The notes: generated by a model from the letters alone, not told the origin. Positions 16,217-25,707 are shown, counted from the first letter of the stretch. The stretch: DNA of 64,000 nucleotides from CAVYHJ01 sp963768165 [NCBI: uncultured bacterium] (GCA_963768165.1 CAVYHJ010000026.1:496001-560000); one strand, 5' to 3'. Made by a program: numbers and translations.

Positions 16217-17512
16217 ATGATACGTAAACTTTTTCTTTGTTTCAGCCTGATTCTACTATTTCCATTTATCCAAAACTACGGATATGCTAAAAGTCCTCTC
16301 GTTGATGTTCTTCGGGTTGATGGGATTATTGATCCGGTTACCGCGGAATATATTTCGCAAGGGATAACAAATGCTGCAGATGCCGGCGCTACCTGCCTGA
16401 TTATTGAAATGGATACACCGGGCGGGTTGGATTTATCCATGCGCAAAATTTGTCAGGCGATTTTAAATGCACCGATTCCTGTGGCAGTTTATGTTTATCC
16501 AACCGGTGCAAGAGCAGCTTCTGCAGGTGTGTTCATAACCATGTCCGCGCAAATCGCGGCAATGGCACCGGGAACTAATATCGGAGCGGCTCATCCCGTT
16601 GACCAAAATGGAAATAAACTTTCTGACAAAGTAGAAAACGACGCGGCAGCGTACGCTCGCACGATTGCTGTCCAACACGCACGTAATGCGGAATGGGCAG
16701 AAGAAGCTGTCCGAAAAAGTGTTTCTTTGACAGACCAAGAAGCATTAAAGCAGAATGTAGTTACCCTATCCGCCAAAGACTTGGACGATTTACTCAAACA
16801 GATTAACGGTCAAAAAATTACCTTGCCTCATTCTGAAGTTACGCTGGATACGAAAAATGCGGAAATTCAAATAATTTCCATGTCTTTGCGCCAAAGTATT
16901 TTGCATACTCTCGCCAATCCCAACATTGCTTATATTTTCATGATGCTGGGAATGTTGGGTTTGATTTATGAAATAACCAATCCCCATGGGATGTCGGGAA
17001 TCGCCGGTGTCATCTGTATTTTATTGGCGTTGGTTTCTCTAGAAGCCCTACCCTTCAACCTGGCAGGGTTTTTATTGATTGTGCTGGCCGTCATTTTATT
17101 TTTCGTGGATATCAAAGCACCGACGCATGGTGTGCTAACCTTGGGGGGGATGATTGCGCTCATATTCGGCTCCATGTTGATTTTCTCCCCTCAGGGTACA
17201 CCGCAAGAGCCTTATATTTCCGCGCGAGTTTCCTGGTTTACGATTATCACCATGACTCTCCTGACCGCAGGATTTTTTACATTCATTGTTGCTAAAGGTC
17301 TTCAAGCCATGAAACGACCCGCTGCCTTGGGAACCCATCTACTATCGGGAGCTATAGGGATAGCAACAACTAATTTACAACCCGATGGCATCGTCCACGT
17401 GCAGGGAGAAGAATGGAAGGCAGTCACGGATTCGATCAATTCTATTAATAAAGGAGATAAAGTCCGCGTTACCAAAATTGACGGATTAACCCTCTATGTT
17501 GAGAAAGCATAA
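16217..17512 (+). CDS. NfeD long form: ClpP-class membrane serine protease
   Basis: 431 aa from ATG 16217, with GGGAG upstream; an in-frame GTG at 16196 lacks a better site. Signal peptide at ~1-24 (MIRKLFLCFSLILLFPF...YA), then a ClpP/SppA-like protease domain with GGLDLSMRKI, ARAASAGVFITMSA (nucleophile Ser) and APGTNIGAAHPV. A candidate catalytic Lys lies in EEAVRKSVSLT. About four to five membrane helices follow (~230-370), and a C-terminal OB-fold NfeD domain (GIATTNLQPDGIVHVQGEEWKAV). NfeD proteins act with SPFH/slipin partners in membrane quality control; the slipin gene is ~410 bp downstream. Confidence 0.92.
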   Translation: MIRKLFLCFSLILLFPFIQNYGYAKSPLVDVLRVDGIIDPVTAEYISQGITNAADAGATCLIIEMDTPGGLDLSMRKICQAILNAPIPVAVYVYPTGARAASAGVFITMSAQIAAMAPGTNIGAAHPVDQNGNKLSDKVENDAAAYARTIAVQHARNAEWAEEAVRKSVSLTDQEALKQNVVTLSAKDLDDLLKQINGQKITLPHSEVTLDTKNAEIQIISMSLRQSILHTLANPNIAYIFMMLGMLGLIYEITNPHGMSGIAGVICILLALVSLEALPFNLAGFLLIVLAVILFFVDIKAPTHGVLTLGGMIALIFGSMLIFSPQGTPQEPYISARVSWFTIITMTLLTAGFFTFIVAKGLQAMKRPAALGTHLLSGAIGIATTNLQPDGIVHVQGEEWKAVTDSINSINKGDKVRVTKIDGLTLYVEKA

Positions 17513-17514
17513 AA

Positions 17515-17847
17515 ATGAAAGGTTCCTCAAATAATTCGCATCTTGAAAAGGCTAAAATTGGCCGGCATAAACTCCGTCTGGGTTCGCTCATTATTTTAGG
17601 AACCATGGTTTTTATTGCTTTGTTTAGTCTGTATTTTGTCATGACTGCCAAACCGGAAATTCGCCAGTTTACTATTTCTCCATTCCGTTACTCCATTATT
17701 TTGCTCTGCACGATTCCTATTTTGGCACTCGGAATTCATCTCATGGTCAAGGGCTATCGCATGGAAACCCAGGGCTACATAGAAGACTTGAGACAAAGCG
17801 AAAAGCAGCTAAAGGAACTTATGTCGGATAAAAATTTTGAATCATAA
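17515..17847 (+). CDS. Small two-helix membrane protein between nfeD and slipin
   Basis: 110 aa, starting two bases after the nfeD stop. Two hydrophobic helices (~24-43 and ~58-78) follow a basic N-terminus, and the acidic/helical C-terminal tail (YIEDLRQSEKQLKELMSDK) is probably a coiled coil. No family recognised. Its place inside the operon suggests a partner or spacer for the NfeD-slipin pair. Confidence 0.65.
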   Translation: MKGSSNNSHLEKAKIGRHKLRLGSLIILGTMVFIALFSLYFVMTAKPEIRQFTISPFRYSIILLCTIPILALGIHLMVKGYRMETQGYIEDLRQSEKQLKELMSDKNFES

Positions 17848-17850
17848 ATT

Positions 17851-17878
17851 TTGAGTTATGAAGAATTTGCTGTATACT
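17851..17878 (+). promoter_or_regulatory. Candidate internal promoter for the slipin gene
   Basis: TTGAGT, a 16-bp spacer and TATACT, ~45 bp upstream of the slipin start. It would allow expression apart from nfeD. Confidence 0.35.
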
Positions 17879-17923
17879 GTTGGCAGTTAATGAGATACTA
17901 TTCAAATTAAATAAGGAGGATTT

Positions 17924-18808
17924 ATGGCATTAATTACAGGTGGATCTTTAATATTTATAGGAATCATTGGGATTATTCTTCTAATGATGGTAACCAATTC
18001 AATCAAGATCGTCAGAGATTATCAACGGTTGGTCGTATTTCGTCTCGGAAAAACAATCGGTGGGAGAGGTCCCGGTCTGGTCATTTTAATTCCTTTTATT
18101 GATAAACCGGTATGGGTGGACCAGCGTGAACAATATATCGAAGTCCCCTCCCAGACCTGCATTACCAAGGATAACGCCCCCATCTCTATTGATTTCTTGA
18201 TTTATACCAAAGTGGTTGAACCGGAAAAAACTGTTATTCAAGTCAGTAATTATATCGGTGCCGCCCAAGGTATTGCCATGACCACTTTGCGTGCGGTCGT
18301 CGGCGATATTATGCTCGATGAAGTCCTCGCTAAAAGAGAACAAATTAACCAAGTTCTTCGTACCAAACTCGATGATGTCACCGAACGGTGGGGAGTCAAG
18401 GTGACTACCGTCGAAATTCGCGAAATCCAACCGCCTAAAGAAGTACAGGATGCCATGACCAAACAAATGTCTGCGGAACGCACCCGCCGCGCCGTAGTCA
18501 CCGAAGCTGACGGAAAGAAACAAGCCACAGTAACCATTGCCGAAGGTGATAAACAATCCGCCATCCTCCGGGCAGAAGGCGACAAACAGTCTGCTATTCT
18601 TCGCGCGGAAGGATATGCCCTGGCACTTCAAACGATTTTTGAAACGGCACAACAACTGGATCCCAATACCATGGGTCTCCAATATTTGGATACGCTTAAG
18701 TCCTTAGGCGCCAGTCCGGCTTCGAAATTTATCTTCCCGATGGAATTTACCAATTTATTAAAACCCTTTTTTGGAAATCCAGAAAATACCAAAAAGCCAA
18801 CAAGTTAA
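17924..18808 (+). CDS. Slipin (stomatin/SPFH family, NfeD partner)
   Basis: 294 aa. N-terminal membrane segment (~7-27), then an SPFH/Band 7 domain (VRDYQRLVVFRLGKTIGGRGPGLVILIPFIDK... through IREIQPPKEVQDAM). A charged coiled coil follows, with a tandem duplication of EGDKQSAILRA, then a C-terminal YLDTLKSLG segment typical of prokaryotic slipins. It forms oligomeric membrane scaffolds; bacterial slipins are cleaved or regulated by NfeD proteases encoded next to them, as here. Excellent ribosome-binding site (AAGGAGG). Confidence 0.95.
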   Translation: MALITGGSLIFIGIIGIILLMMVTNSIKIVRDYQRLVVFRLGKTIGGRGPGLVILIPFIDKPVWVDQREQYIEVPSQTCITKDNAPISIDFLIYTKVVEPEKTVIQVSNYIGAAQGIAMTTLRAVVGDIMLDEVLAKREQINQVLRTKLDDVTERWGVKVTTVEIREIQPPKEVQDAMTKQMSAERTRRAVVTEADGKKQATVTIAEGDKQSAILRAEGDKQSAILRAEGYALALQTIFETAQQLDPNTMGLQYLDTLKSLGASPASKFIFPMEFTNLLKPFFGNPENTKKPTS

Positions 18809-18854
18809 TATTTTAAAAAATAATATTTTGATTTAAAATTCATAATTATTTTCT

Positions 18855-19910
18855 ATGCAAGAATTTGATTTATTTGTCCCCGGACGCTTATGTCTATTTG
18901 GAGAACATGCCGATTGGGCGGGCGGCTATCGTCGGATAGATTCCGCTATTCCCCTCGGTTACTGTCTGCTGATTGGCACCGACCAAGGCATCTACGCCAA
19001 AGTCCGGCAGGATGACAATAATCTCACACTCACGTCCATCCTTCCGGATGGTAAAAAAATAGGTCCTCATGAATTGGCTATGGATGAAAAAGAATTATTG
19101 GAAACCGCCCGCAAAGGCGGATTTTTCAGTTATTGTGCCGGTGTCACCTATCATGTCCTGCGAAATTATCACGTGCATGGTATCCATATTGAATCTTATA
19201 AAATGAATTTGCCGATTCGTAAAGGGTTATCTTCTTCCGCTGCCATCAATGTTCTTACTGCTCGCGCCTTCAACAAAATCTATGATTTAAAATTAACCAA
19301 GCGCGGTGAAATGGAACTCGCTTATCAAGGAGAAATTCTCACTCCCTCACGTTGTGGCCGTATGGATCAAGCCTGTGCCTATGGTCGCACGCCGGTTTTC
19401 CTTACATTCGACGGCGACGCAATGGAAACCGAAGAAATTCATCCTCAAAAACCCGTCTATATGGTCATTGTTGACCTTCGCGCCGGTAAGGATACCCAAC
19501 AAATTCTTGCCGATTTAAACGCCTGCTTTCCAAAAACCAAAGGGAAAATCGCCCGTGATGTTCGCTATTACCTTGGTCCCGTTAACGAGGACATCTTAGG
19601 GCAGGCAAAAAAAGCTCTCGCCGAAGGGAACGCCGAAGAAGTCGGACGATTAATGACGGAAGCCCAACGGCTCTTCGATGAATTCGTCAAACCCGCCTGT
19701 CCTTCTGAACTCACCGCGCCGAAACTGCACAAGGTTTTGTCCTATTCCAAGATTCAAGATTTAATCTGGGGTGGAAAAGGCGTCGGGTCTCAAGGTGACG
19801 GCTGCGCTCAATTTGTCTGCAAAGGGCTGGACGAACGCCAAGAACTCATGAAACGCCTTCCCGAACTTGATGTTGCCTGTTTCGAACTCACCATCCATCC
19901 TAAAAAATAG
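18855..19910 (+). CDS. GHMP-family sugar kinase (galactokinase/glucuronokinase-like)
   Basis: 351 aa. N-terminal galactokinase-like signature PGRLCLFGEHADWAGGYR, ATP motif PIRKGLSSSAAINV (~residues 120-133) and C-terminal GKGVGSQGDGCAQF. The substrate loop is GRMDQACAYG. It differs from canonical galactokinase, so the sugar is uncertain. No Shine-Dalgarno sequence is apparent before ATG 18855. A nucleotidylyltransferase starts 67 bp downstream. The pair would phosphorylate a free sugar at C1 and then activate it as an NDP-sugar (salvage route), as plant glucuronokinase/USP pairs do; the pathway is inference. Confidence 0.85.
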   Translation: MQEFDLFVPGRLCLFGEHADWAGGYRRIDSAIPLGYCLLIGTDQGIYAKVRQDDNNLTLTSILPDGKKIGPHELAMDEKELLETARKGGFFSYCAGVTYHVLRNYHVHGIHIESYKMNLPIRKGLSSSAAINVLTARAFNKIYDLKLTKRGEMELAYQGEILTPSRCGRMDQACAYGRTPVFLTFDGDAMETEEIHPQKPVYMVIVDLRAGKDTQQILADLNACFPKTKGKIARDVRYYLGPVNEDILGQAKKALAEGNAEEVGRLMTEAQRLFDEFVKPACPSELTAPKLHKVLSYSKIQDLIWGGKGVGSQGDGCAQFVCKGLDERQELMKRLPELDVACFELTIHPKK

Positions 19911-19977
19911 ATTGTGGTATAGTAATATGTTTTTAACTCTAAACCCCAAATTCTAAACGCTAAACTTATTTTTTATT

Positions 19978-20892
19978 ATGCACATTAAAAAAGCCGTCAT
20001 CACTGTCGCTGGATTGGGTACACGCATGTATCCCGCGACCAAAGCCGTGAAAAAAGAATTGTTTCCCATTGTTGACCGGGAAGGCAAAATCCGTCCTGCT
20101 CTCTGGTACATTATTCAGGATGCCCTTAACGGGTTCATTGATGAGATTTGTCTCGTGATTCGCAGAGAAGATGAAGAGGTTTTTCGACGCGCCTTTTCCG
20201 GAGATTTGCCGGATTGCCTAAAACACAAACTGGAGGATTATTCATTCAAGCAGGAAACCTCGTTTCTCGAAGAAATCTCGCACCGCCTGACCTATGCCTA
20301 TCAGGACAAACAAGACGGGTTTGGGCATGCCGTCTATTGCGCCAAAGATTTCGTTGGTAAAGACCCATTTGTTCTCTTGCTGGGCGATCATATTTATTAT
20401 TCGAAAACAGACGTGCGGGATAAAAAGACTTTCTCCTGTACCGACCAATTGCTCGAAATTTTCAATCAAACCCAACTGACAACCATCGGAGTCATCCCTC
20501 GACATGAATCCGTCATTTCCCGTTACGGTGCAATCGCCGGGAATCCCAGTTCGAATAACAAAAAATTATATGAAGTCACCGAGTTCAAAGAGAAACCCGA
20601 TATTGATTACGGCAAAAAACACCTTCGTATCGCAGGATTGCCCAACGACCAATATCTCTGTTTTTTCGGCATCTATGCATTTCAACCTGAAATCATGGAT
20701 ATTCTACAGGAAATGATTAAGGACGATATCCGGGATAAAGGGGAAATTCAATTGACCGGCGCGATGGAACTCTATCGCCAGAGAACCGACAAGATCTATG
20801 CCTATGAAATTAACGGCGTTTATTACGATATCGGTAACCCGCAAAATTATGTCGAAGCTATTAAAGCCTTCTCGAATCAATCAAACTGTTGA
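19978..20892 (+). CDS. GalU-like sugar-1-phosphate nucleotidylyltransferase
   Basis: 304 aa. Rossmann-type nucleotidyltransferase with the signature AVITVAGLGTRMYPATKAVKKELFPIVD at the start. FGHAVYCAKDFVGKDPFVLLLGDHIY contains the metal-binding Asp, followed by VTEFKEKPDID and C-terminal YDIGNPQNYVEAIKAF. Closest in layout to UTP-glucose-1-phosphate uridylyltransferase (GalU/HasC). Expected to make a UDP-sugar from UTP and the sugar-1-phosphate made by the upstream kinase. No clear ribosome-binding site; probably co-transcribed with the kinase. Confidence 0.88.
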   Translation: MHIKKAVITVAGLGTRMYPATKAVKKELFPIVDREGKIRPALWYIIQDALNGFIDEICLVIRREDEEVFRRAFSGDLPDCLKHKLEDYSFKQETSFLEEISHRLTYAYQDKQDGFGHAVYCAKDFVGKDPFVLLLGDHIYYSKTDVRDKKTFSCTDQLLEIFNQTQLTTIGVIPRHESVISRYGAIAGNPSSNNKKLYEVTEFKEKPDIDYGKKHLRIAGLPNDQYLCFFGIYAFQPEIMDILQEMIKDDIRDKGEIQLTGAMELYRQRTDKIYAYEINGVYYDIGNPQNYVEAIKAFSNQSNC

Positions 20893-20980
20893 TTTATAAT
20901 GAGATATCTTGTATGGTTGAATAACATAATTTAAGCCGATACATCCCAAACCAACGCTGAAGGACAAGCAGAACAGAAAC

Positions 20981-21022
20981 GGAGTTGCAATGAACGAGAC
21001 CGATCTCGTTCATTGCAACTCC
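20981..21022. repeat. 19-bp perfect inverted repeat upstream of the DUF4416 gene
   Basis: GGAGTTGCAATGAACGAGA, loop CCGA, then the exact reverse complement. No T-run follows, so a simple terminator is unlikely. It may be a palindromic repeat, a small hairpin RNA or a processing site. Confidence 0.75.
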
Positions 21023-21057
21023 CTATAATCTCATATTTTCAAGGGAAAGAGAATTCG

Positions 21058-21573
21058 ATGGGTGAGGTTAAGAAATCTGAAAAAGTTAAGCTCTTTATCG
21101 GTATGATTGCCGTCAATGAATTGGTTTGTGTTGAGACGGAAGAGTGCTTAAAAGAGAAATTTGGCGCCGTGGATTTCCATTCTCCAATCTTACCATTTCA
21201 TTACACGGAATATTATACTCAGGAAATGGGTAAAAATCTAATCCGACAATTTATCTCTTTTAAACGCCTCATCGACCCCGCCAAACTCGCCTCCATTAAA
21301 TTATGGACTAACGAACTGGAACACAAAATCAGTTCCCCTAACCGAAAAATTAATCTTGATCCGGGTTATCTCACCGGTTCCAAAATGGTCCTCGCTACTA
21401 CCAAAGATTACTCCCATCGTATCTATCTGCAAAAAGGAATCTATGCCGAAGTCACCCTCCGATTTCGCAAAGGTACCTTCACCCCCCTCGACTACACCTA
21501 CCCCGACTACACCACTGACTACATTCCTATCTTCAATCAGATACGAGAGATTTATTTGAAGCAAATAAACTAA
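21058..21573 (+). CDS. DUF4416 family protein
   Basis: 171 aa from ATG 21058 (AAGGGAAAGAG upstream). Family features are VKLFIGMI, the FHYTEYYTQEMG block, KLWTNELE, RKINLDPGYLTGSKMVLATTKDYSHRIYLQKGIYAEVTL and DYTYPDYTT. The protein is soluble and cytoplasmic. DUF4416 proteins are sometimes labelled GTP-binding, but no P-loop is present here, and the function is unknown. Confidence 0.9.
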   Translation: MGEVKKSEKVKLFIGMIAVNELVCVETEECLKEKFGAVDFHSPILPFHYTEYYTQEMGKNLIRQFISFKRLIDPAKLASIKLWTNELEHKISSPNRKINLDPGYLTGSKMVLATTKDYSHRIYLQKGIYAEVTLRFRKGTFTPLDYTYPDYTTDYIPIFNQIREIYLKQIN

Positions 21574-21846
21574 ATCAAACTTGTCCAAAATAGGAATTTA
21601 AAAAGAACTCCTGTCCAAATAAAATTATAGTTTGTAAATAATAAAATTTTAGAAGTGTAGTAGTATTTTGGGATAGATACTGTCTCCTCACGACGCTATT
21701 GTATTCTCAGACAATGACGGCAAGCGGCGATACGATTGTGGTACGATATTGCTGTTTCAATAAAGATTATAAAGGTTGGAGTTCATATATATGGAGGTTG
21801 TGGCAGATTTCCTCTCAGCTCTTTGCCAACAAAGCGAAATCAATAA

Positions 21847-23343
21847 TTACATTTTGGAATTTTCCCGTATCAAGGAGGAATGTTGAATAAATAATTCTTC
21901 CAATCCGAAGTATAGTTTCTTATAGAAATCATATAAAGGATGATATTGTTTGACTCTGGAAAAGTTGGGTTTTATAGTCATTTTCTTTTTTACAACCCGA
22001 TCAACACCCTCTTGTAGTGAAGAATACTCTCCTAAAAAACAATGTCCCATGATTCCATTCCCAATCAAAGAATCCTCTTCGCTTCGTGTCAGTCCGATCG
22101 GTGTATTCAGAATATCTGAAAATATTTTAACCCATTGCAGGTTTTGAGAACCTCCTCCTCCCATGCGGATTTCTCGAATCTGGATGTCATTTTCTACCAG
22201 TGCGTCTTTTATGAATCGCAGAGAGTACCCCACACCCTCCAGAGCACTTTGAAGAATATCGTATCGCGTATGATGATCTTTTAAACCGAAAAATACACCG
22301 GAAGCATAATTCCCGATTTTATGATCCCGTTCCCCGGTTAGATAAGGAAGAAAAAAAAGATGGTTGGCTCCAAGACAGGATTTATTAACGGAAGAATATA
22401 TCTTTTTGTCATTTAATATTTTGGCAAGCCAGCGTAAAGGAATGGTAGCGTTATTTATAGCACCACCAACGAGATATTTTCCATTCAGCAGGTAACACAG
22501 TTGGAATCGCATTAAATCTTCCTTATCGAATACCGGTTTAGAACAAACCGCACGAAGCATACCGGAGGTCCCGATATTCGAAACAGCCGTATTCTCTTTC
22601 AACCCACCGACTCCGATTGCCAGTGCTCCTCCGTCATAAACTCCCGGTATAAGTTTAACACTTGCATTTAATCCAATAGAATCTATTATTTTCTTTTTTA
22701 ACGGGATGGCTTCTTTATTCCCTTCCACAATTTCAGCAAGTTGTTCGGGCAACACGTCTATTTTCTGTAAAACTTCTTTATCCCATTTACGAGTATAAAT
22801 ATTCATCATCTGTGTGGCGGATGCAATACTCGGTTCCGTAATCATCTGACCTGTCAATAAAAAAATTAAGTAATCTTTTGAAGAAAGAAAAAATCGAGTC
22901 TTTTTAAATAATAGAGGCTTCTTTGTTTTCGAATAGTAGATTCTTGAAAGAGTATATTGAAACAACGGCGGACAGCCCGTATGGCGATAAAGAAATTTAT
23001 AATTCATTTCTTTGCGGAACTCATGGATTGTGTCCTGTGCTCTTGAATCCAGAAAAGTAATCAAACCCGATAATGGTAAGGAGTTCTTGTCAAGATGAAT
23101 TAATCCAAATTGATAAGAGGACATGGCCATTAATGAAATATCTTTTCGATGATAACGGGATACCTTGCGACAGATTTTAATGAGTTGGGTAAATAATTTA
23201 TGGGGATTGTGTTCGGATGCTCCACATTCCGGTTGTTCCATTTCAATCGGTTCCCGGGCGAAATGGAAAATCCTCCCATGCTTATCAATCACTCCGGCTT
23301 TTATATTGGTCGTGCCAACATCCACAGAAAGAATCAAACCCAT
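21847..23343 (-). CDS. FGGY-family carbohydrate kinase (gluconokinase/xylulokinase-like)
   Basis: 498 aa. Actin-like fold sugar kinase: N-terminal phosphate-1 motif LSVDVGTTNIKAGVID, central GVYDGGALAIGVGG and SNIGTSGMLR, and the FGGY C-terminal signature region MGGGGSQNLQWVKIFSDILNTPI. Phosphorylates a sugar or sugar acid with ATP. The start overlaps the end of the upstream dehydrogenase gene by 10 bp, so the two are translationally coupled. With that partner, a gluconate/ketogluconate-type catabolic step is plausible; the substrate is not determined. Confidence 0.9.
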   Translation of the reverse strand: MGLILSVDVGTTNIKAGVIDKHGRIFHFAREPIEMEQPECGASEHNPHKLFTQLIKICRKVSRYHRKDISLMAMSSYQFGLIHLDKNSLPLSGLITFLDSRAQDTIHEFRKEMNYKFLYRHTGCPPLFQYTLSRIYYSKTKKPLLFKKTRFFLSSKDYLIFLLTGQMITEPSIASATQMMNIYTRKWDKEVLQKIDVLPEQLAEIVEGNKEAIPLKKKIIDSIGLNASVKLIPGVYDGGALAIGVGGLKENTAVSNIGTSGMLRAVCSKPVFDKEDLMRFQLCYLLNGKYLVGGAINNATIPLRWLAKILNDKKIYSSVNKSCLGANHLFFLPYLTGERDHKIGNYASGVFFGLKDHHTRYDILQSALEGVGYSLRFIKDALVENDIQIREIRMGGGGSQNLQWVKIFSDILNTPIGLTRSEEDSLIGNGIMGHCFLGEYSSLQEGVDRVVKKKMTIKPNFSRVKQYHPLYDFYKKLYFGLEELFIQHSSLIRENSKM

Positions 23344-24347
23344 TTGCGAATCCTTTTTGGTTGAATATCCTGGTTCACAATTGTCTTGGGCACTTTCCCT
23401 TCAACGAATACATCGCGCATATTTTTCACCATAGTGTCTCCCATTTGATGAAGGGATTCGTAGGTATAGGCGCCAATGTGGGGTACGATAAGAACATTAT
23501 CAAATTTTAGAAGCGGGTGATTCTTCCCAATGGGTTCTCCGGTTACGGAATCCGCGCCATACGCAGCCACTTTTCCTGATTGGAGATTTTTGATTAATGC
23601 TTCTTCATCAATCAATTCACCTCTGGCAGGATTGATAATGATGACCCCTTTTTTCATCAAAGCGAATTCCCTTTCACCAATCCCGTGATGGGTTGTCTCA
23701 TTTAAAGGACAAAGCAGGATGATAAAATCAGAGACTTTCAATAAATGCCGGAATTCAACGGAAATAGCATGCCTTTTTCGGATGATTTTCTCGTGCAAGA
23801 ATGGATCGTAGGCGTGAACATGTGCTTGAAAACCCTTCTTCAATATTTCTGCCACTTTTGAACCAATATTTCCGATTCCATTAATTCCGATATTTTTATT
23901 TTTTAATTCATGTCCAACAAATTGAGTCCGTTTATTCCAAGCTCCATTCTTTACGGCTAAAGAGGCTTTCTGGATTTGGCGGGAAGCGGATAATAAAAGA
24001 GTAATTGTATGTTCCGCCATAGCTTCTTGTTCGATGATGCCAGGAACTTTGCAAACCATAATGCCCAATTGAGTAGCAGTTTTTATATCAACATTATTGA
24101 CCCCAATCCCATGCCTGGACAGCACTATTAAATTGGGAAGTTTTTTTAATAATGTTCCTTCATAATCGGGATTTATGCTGGCGATAATCCCGTGAAAATC
24201 TTTTATTTTATTTAGGAATTCTGTTTCGGAAATATCATTGGAAACATTGATTCGTGAAATCGTGGAGAACTTTTGCAATTGTCTCAAATGTTCCGGAAAG
24301 ATATTTCCAAAACTACTTGAATTTACGATGACTATTTTAGGTTTCAT
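23334..24347 (-). CDS. D-isomer-specific 2-hydroxyacid dehydrogenase
   Basis: 337 aa. NAD(P)-binding Rossmann motif GINGIGNIGSKVAEIL (~residues 154-169). Catalytic residues are readable: Arg in NPARGELIDEEAL, Glu in DSVTGEP and His in VPHIGAYTYES. Reduces a 2-keto acid or oxidises a D-2-hydroxy acid; phosphoglycerate dehydrogenase, glyoxylate and 2-ketogluconate reductases share this plan. There is no ACT regulatory domain, so it is probably not biosynthetic SerA. First gene of a two-gene operon with the FGGY kinase. Confidence 0.92.
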   Translation of the reverse strand: MKPKIVIVNSSSFGNIFPEHLRQLQKFSTISRINVSNDISETEFLNKIKDFHGIIASINPDYEGTLLKKLPNLIVLSRHGIGVNNVDIKTATQLGIMVCKVPGIIEQEAMAEHTITLLLSASRQIQKASLAVKNGAWNKRTQFVGHELKNKNIGINGIGNIGSKVAEILKKGFQAHVHAYDPFLHEKIIRKRHAISVEFRHLLKVSDFIILLCPLNETTHHGIGEREFALMKKGVIIINPARGELIDEEALIKNLQSGKVAAYGADSVTGEPIGKNHPLLKFDNVLIVPHIGAYTYESLHQMGDTMVKNMRDVFVEGKVPKTIVNQDIQPKRIRKWV

Positions 24348-24732
24348 AAATGCTTAATACATTGCCAAATAACTTGTCACCACAACGTTTGTATAGTTTC
24401 ATCTGCTACAATTTCAGCATCTTTCAGCTTAATTAAGAATATCGCCTTTAAAATTTTGGATATTTATGACGCAAAGATTACAGATATTACACATAATACA
24501 TAAAGTCATTACTGTTTTTCTTGTTGTATTCATAGTCCATCCAATTTTACTTAGTTGGAAAGAAAACCATCACTATCGATACTGCTTACAGCGGTCATTA
24601 AATAGATTACCATAAGCGGAGAACCCATGTGAATTATGTCCAGACTATGATGTATATATTTGACAAAAGATGACCATGATAGTATTGTAAGAATCAGAAA
24701 AAATAAAATGATAGAACAAAAGGAGAAATCAA
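24348..24732. other. Divergent intergenic region of 385 bp
   Basis: AT-rich, with no coding. It holds the 5' leaders of the dehydrogenase operon (minus) and the DUF4380-like gene (plus). The only clear site is a sigma70-type promoter at 24660-24688 on the plus strand. Confidence 0.6.
24660..24688 (+). promoter_or_regulatory. Sigma70-type promoter for the DUF4380-like gene
   Basis: TTGACA, an exact 17-bp spacer and TATTGT; start codon 45 bp downstream. Confidence 0.6.
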
Positions 24733-25638
24733 ATGAAAGTTACTAACAAGAAAATAAATGGATTTAAAATGACATGTATCGAGTCGAGAAATTTTATTGT
24801 AGGAATTGCCCGGGATATCGGGCCCAGAGTCCTCTATCTGGCGCACGCGGACAAACCGGATTATAACGTGTTGGCTATACTCCCCAAATCAGGCAGTCCT
24901 CTTCCTGATGGCGGCTTTTGGTACAGTTATGGCGGTCACCGTTTGTGGAGTTCCCCGGAAGCGATGCCGCGCTCTTATTCGCAGGACAATACACCCGTGG
25001 AAATTAAAGTCGAATCCAAGAAAGTAACGATTATTGCCAATCCAGAACCCGAAAATTCCGTCCATAAGGAAATCCTACTTGATTTTTCCCCCCAAGATCA
25101 TATCCAAGTCACTCATACTATTAAAAATATCGGGCGATGGCCTATCCAAGCGGCATGTTGGGCATTGTCGGTTATGCGGCAAAATGGGTTTGCCATAATT
25201 CCTATAAAACCATGCAAGGTGGATGAATCCGGACTCCTTCCCGACCGGCGCATTTCTCTCTGGCCTTATTCCAATCCTGGAGATAAAAGGGTTTCATTTT
25301 TTAAGGATACTATTATTGTCCGGCAAAATCCCAACGAACCGGGTGCTTTTAAAATCGGCGCGATGGCTAATCCATCCTGGATAGCGTACTGGGTTGGCGG
25401 AGTATGTTTCCTCAAGAAATTTGTGCCGGAATCTTCTGCCCCCTACCCCGATTTTGGATGTAATGTAGAAACCTATACCAATCCGGGTATATTGGAAATC
25501 GAGACCCTGGGTCCACTTAAAACTATTGAACCCTCTCAATCTATTCAACACACGGAACAATGGTATCTCCAAGTGACGGGAAATATGGAACCGGAACCAA
25601 ACAGTATTCACAAAAAACTAGGGCGGTTAATCAAATAA
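24733..25638 (+). CDS. DUF4380-like (aldose-epimerase-fold) protein
   Basis: 301 aa, with no signal peptide. Beta-rich, with the hallmark YGGHRLWSSPEAMPRSYSQDN and ILLDFSPQDHIQVTHTIKN..W.IQAACWALSVM, which resemble DUF4380/galactose-mutarotase-like folds. Probably binds a sugar; the catalytic His/Glu of true mutarotases cannot be assigned. Strong ribosome-binding site AAAAGGAG. Divergent from the sugar kinase/dehydrogenase operon, which fits a shared carbohydrate theme. A weak hairpin (TTCTCTG...CAGAGAA) lies downstream at ~25654-25685. Confidence 0.7.
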   Translation: MKVTNKKINGFKMTCIESRNFIVGIARDIGPRVLYLAHADKPDYNVLAILPKSGSPLPDGGFWYSYGGHRLWSSPEAMPRSYSQDNTPVEIKVESKKVTIIANPEPENSVHKEILLDFSPQDHIQVTHTIKNIGRWPIQAACWALSVMRQNGFAIIPIKPCKVDESGLLPDRRISLWPYSNPGDKRVSFFKDTIIVRQNPNEPGAFKIGAMANPSWIAYWVGGVCFLKKFVPESSAPYPDFGCNVETYTNPGILEIETLGPLKTIEPSQSIQHTEQWYLQVTGNMEPEPNSIHKKLGRLIK

Positions 25639-25707
25639 ATAATTAATTATTTCTCTGGGTTCATCATATTCTCCGCAGAGAACGAATATCCGAATAGCAC
25701 GTCCTTT

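Noticed and set aside
18086-18682. 198-aa open frame opposite the slipin gene
   Set aside because: It is antisense to a clear slipin, so it is a codon-bias shadow.
21699-21890. 63-aa open frame between DUF4416 and the FGGY kinase
   Set aside because: No ribosome-binding site, low-quality composition, and it overlaps the end of the kinase gene.
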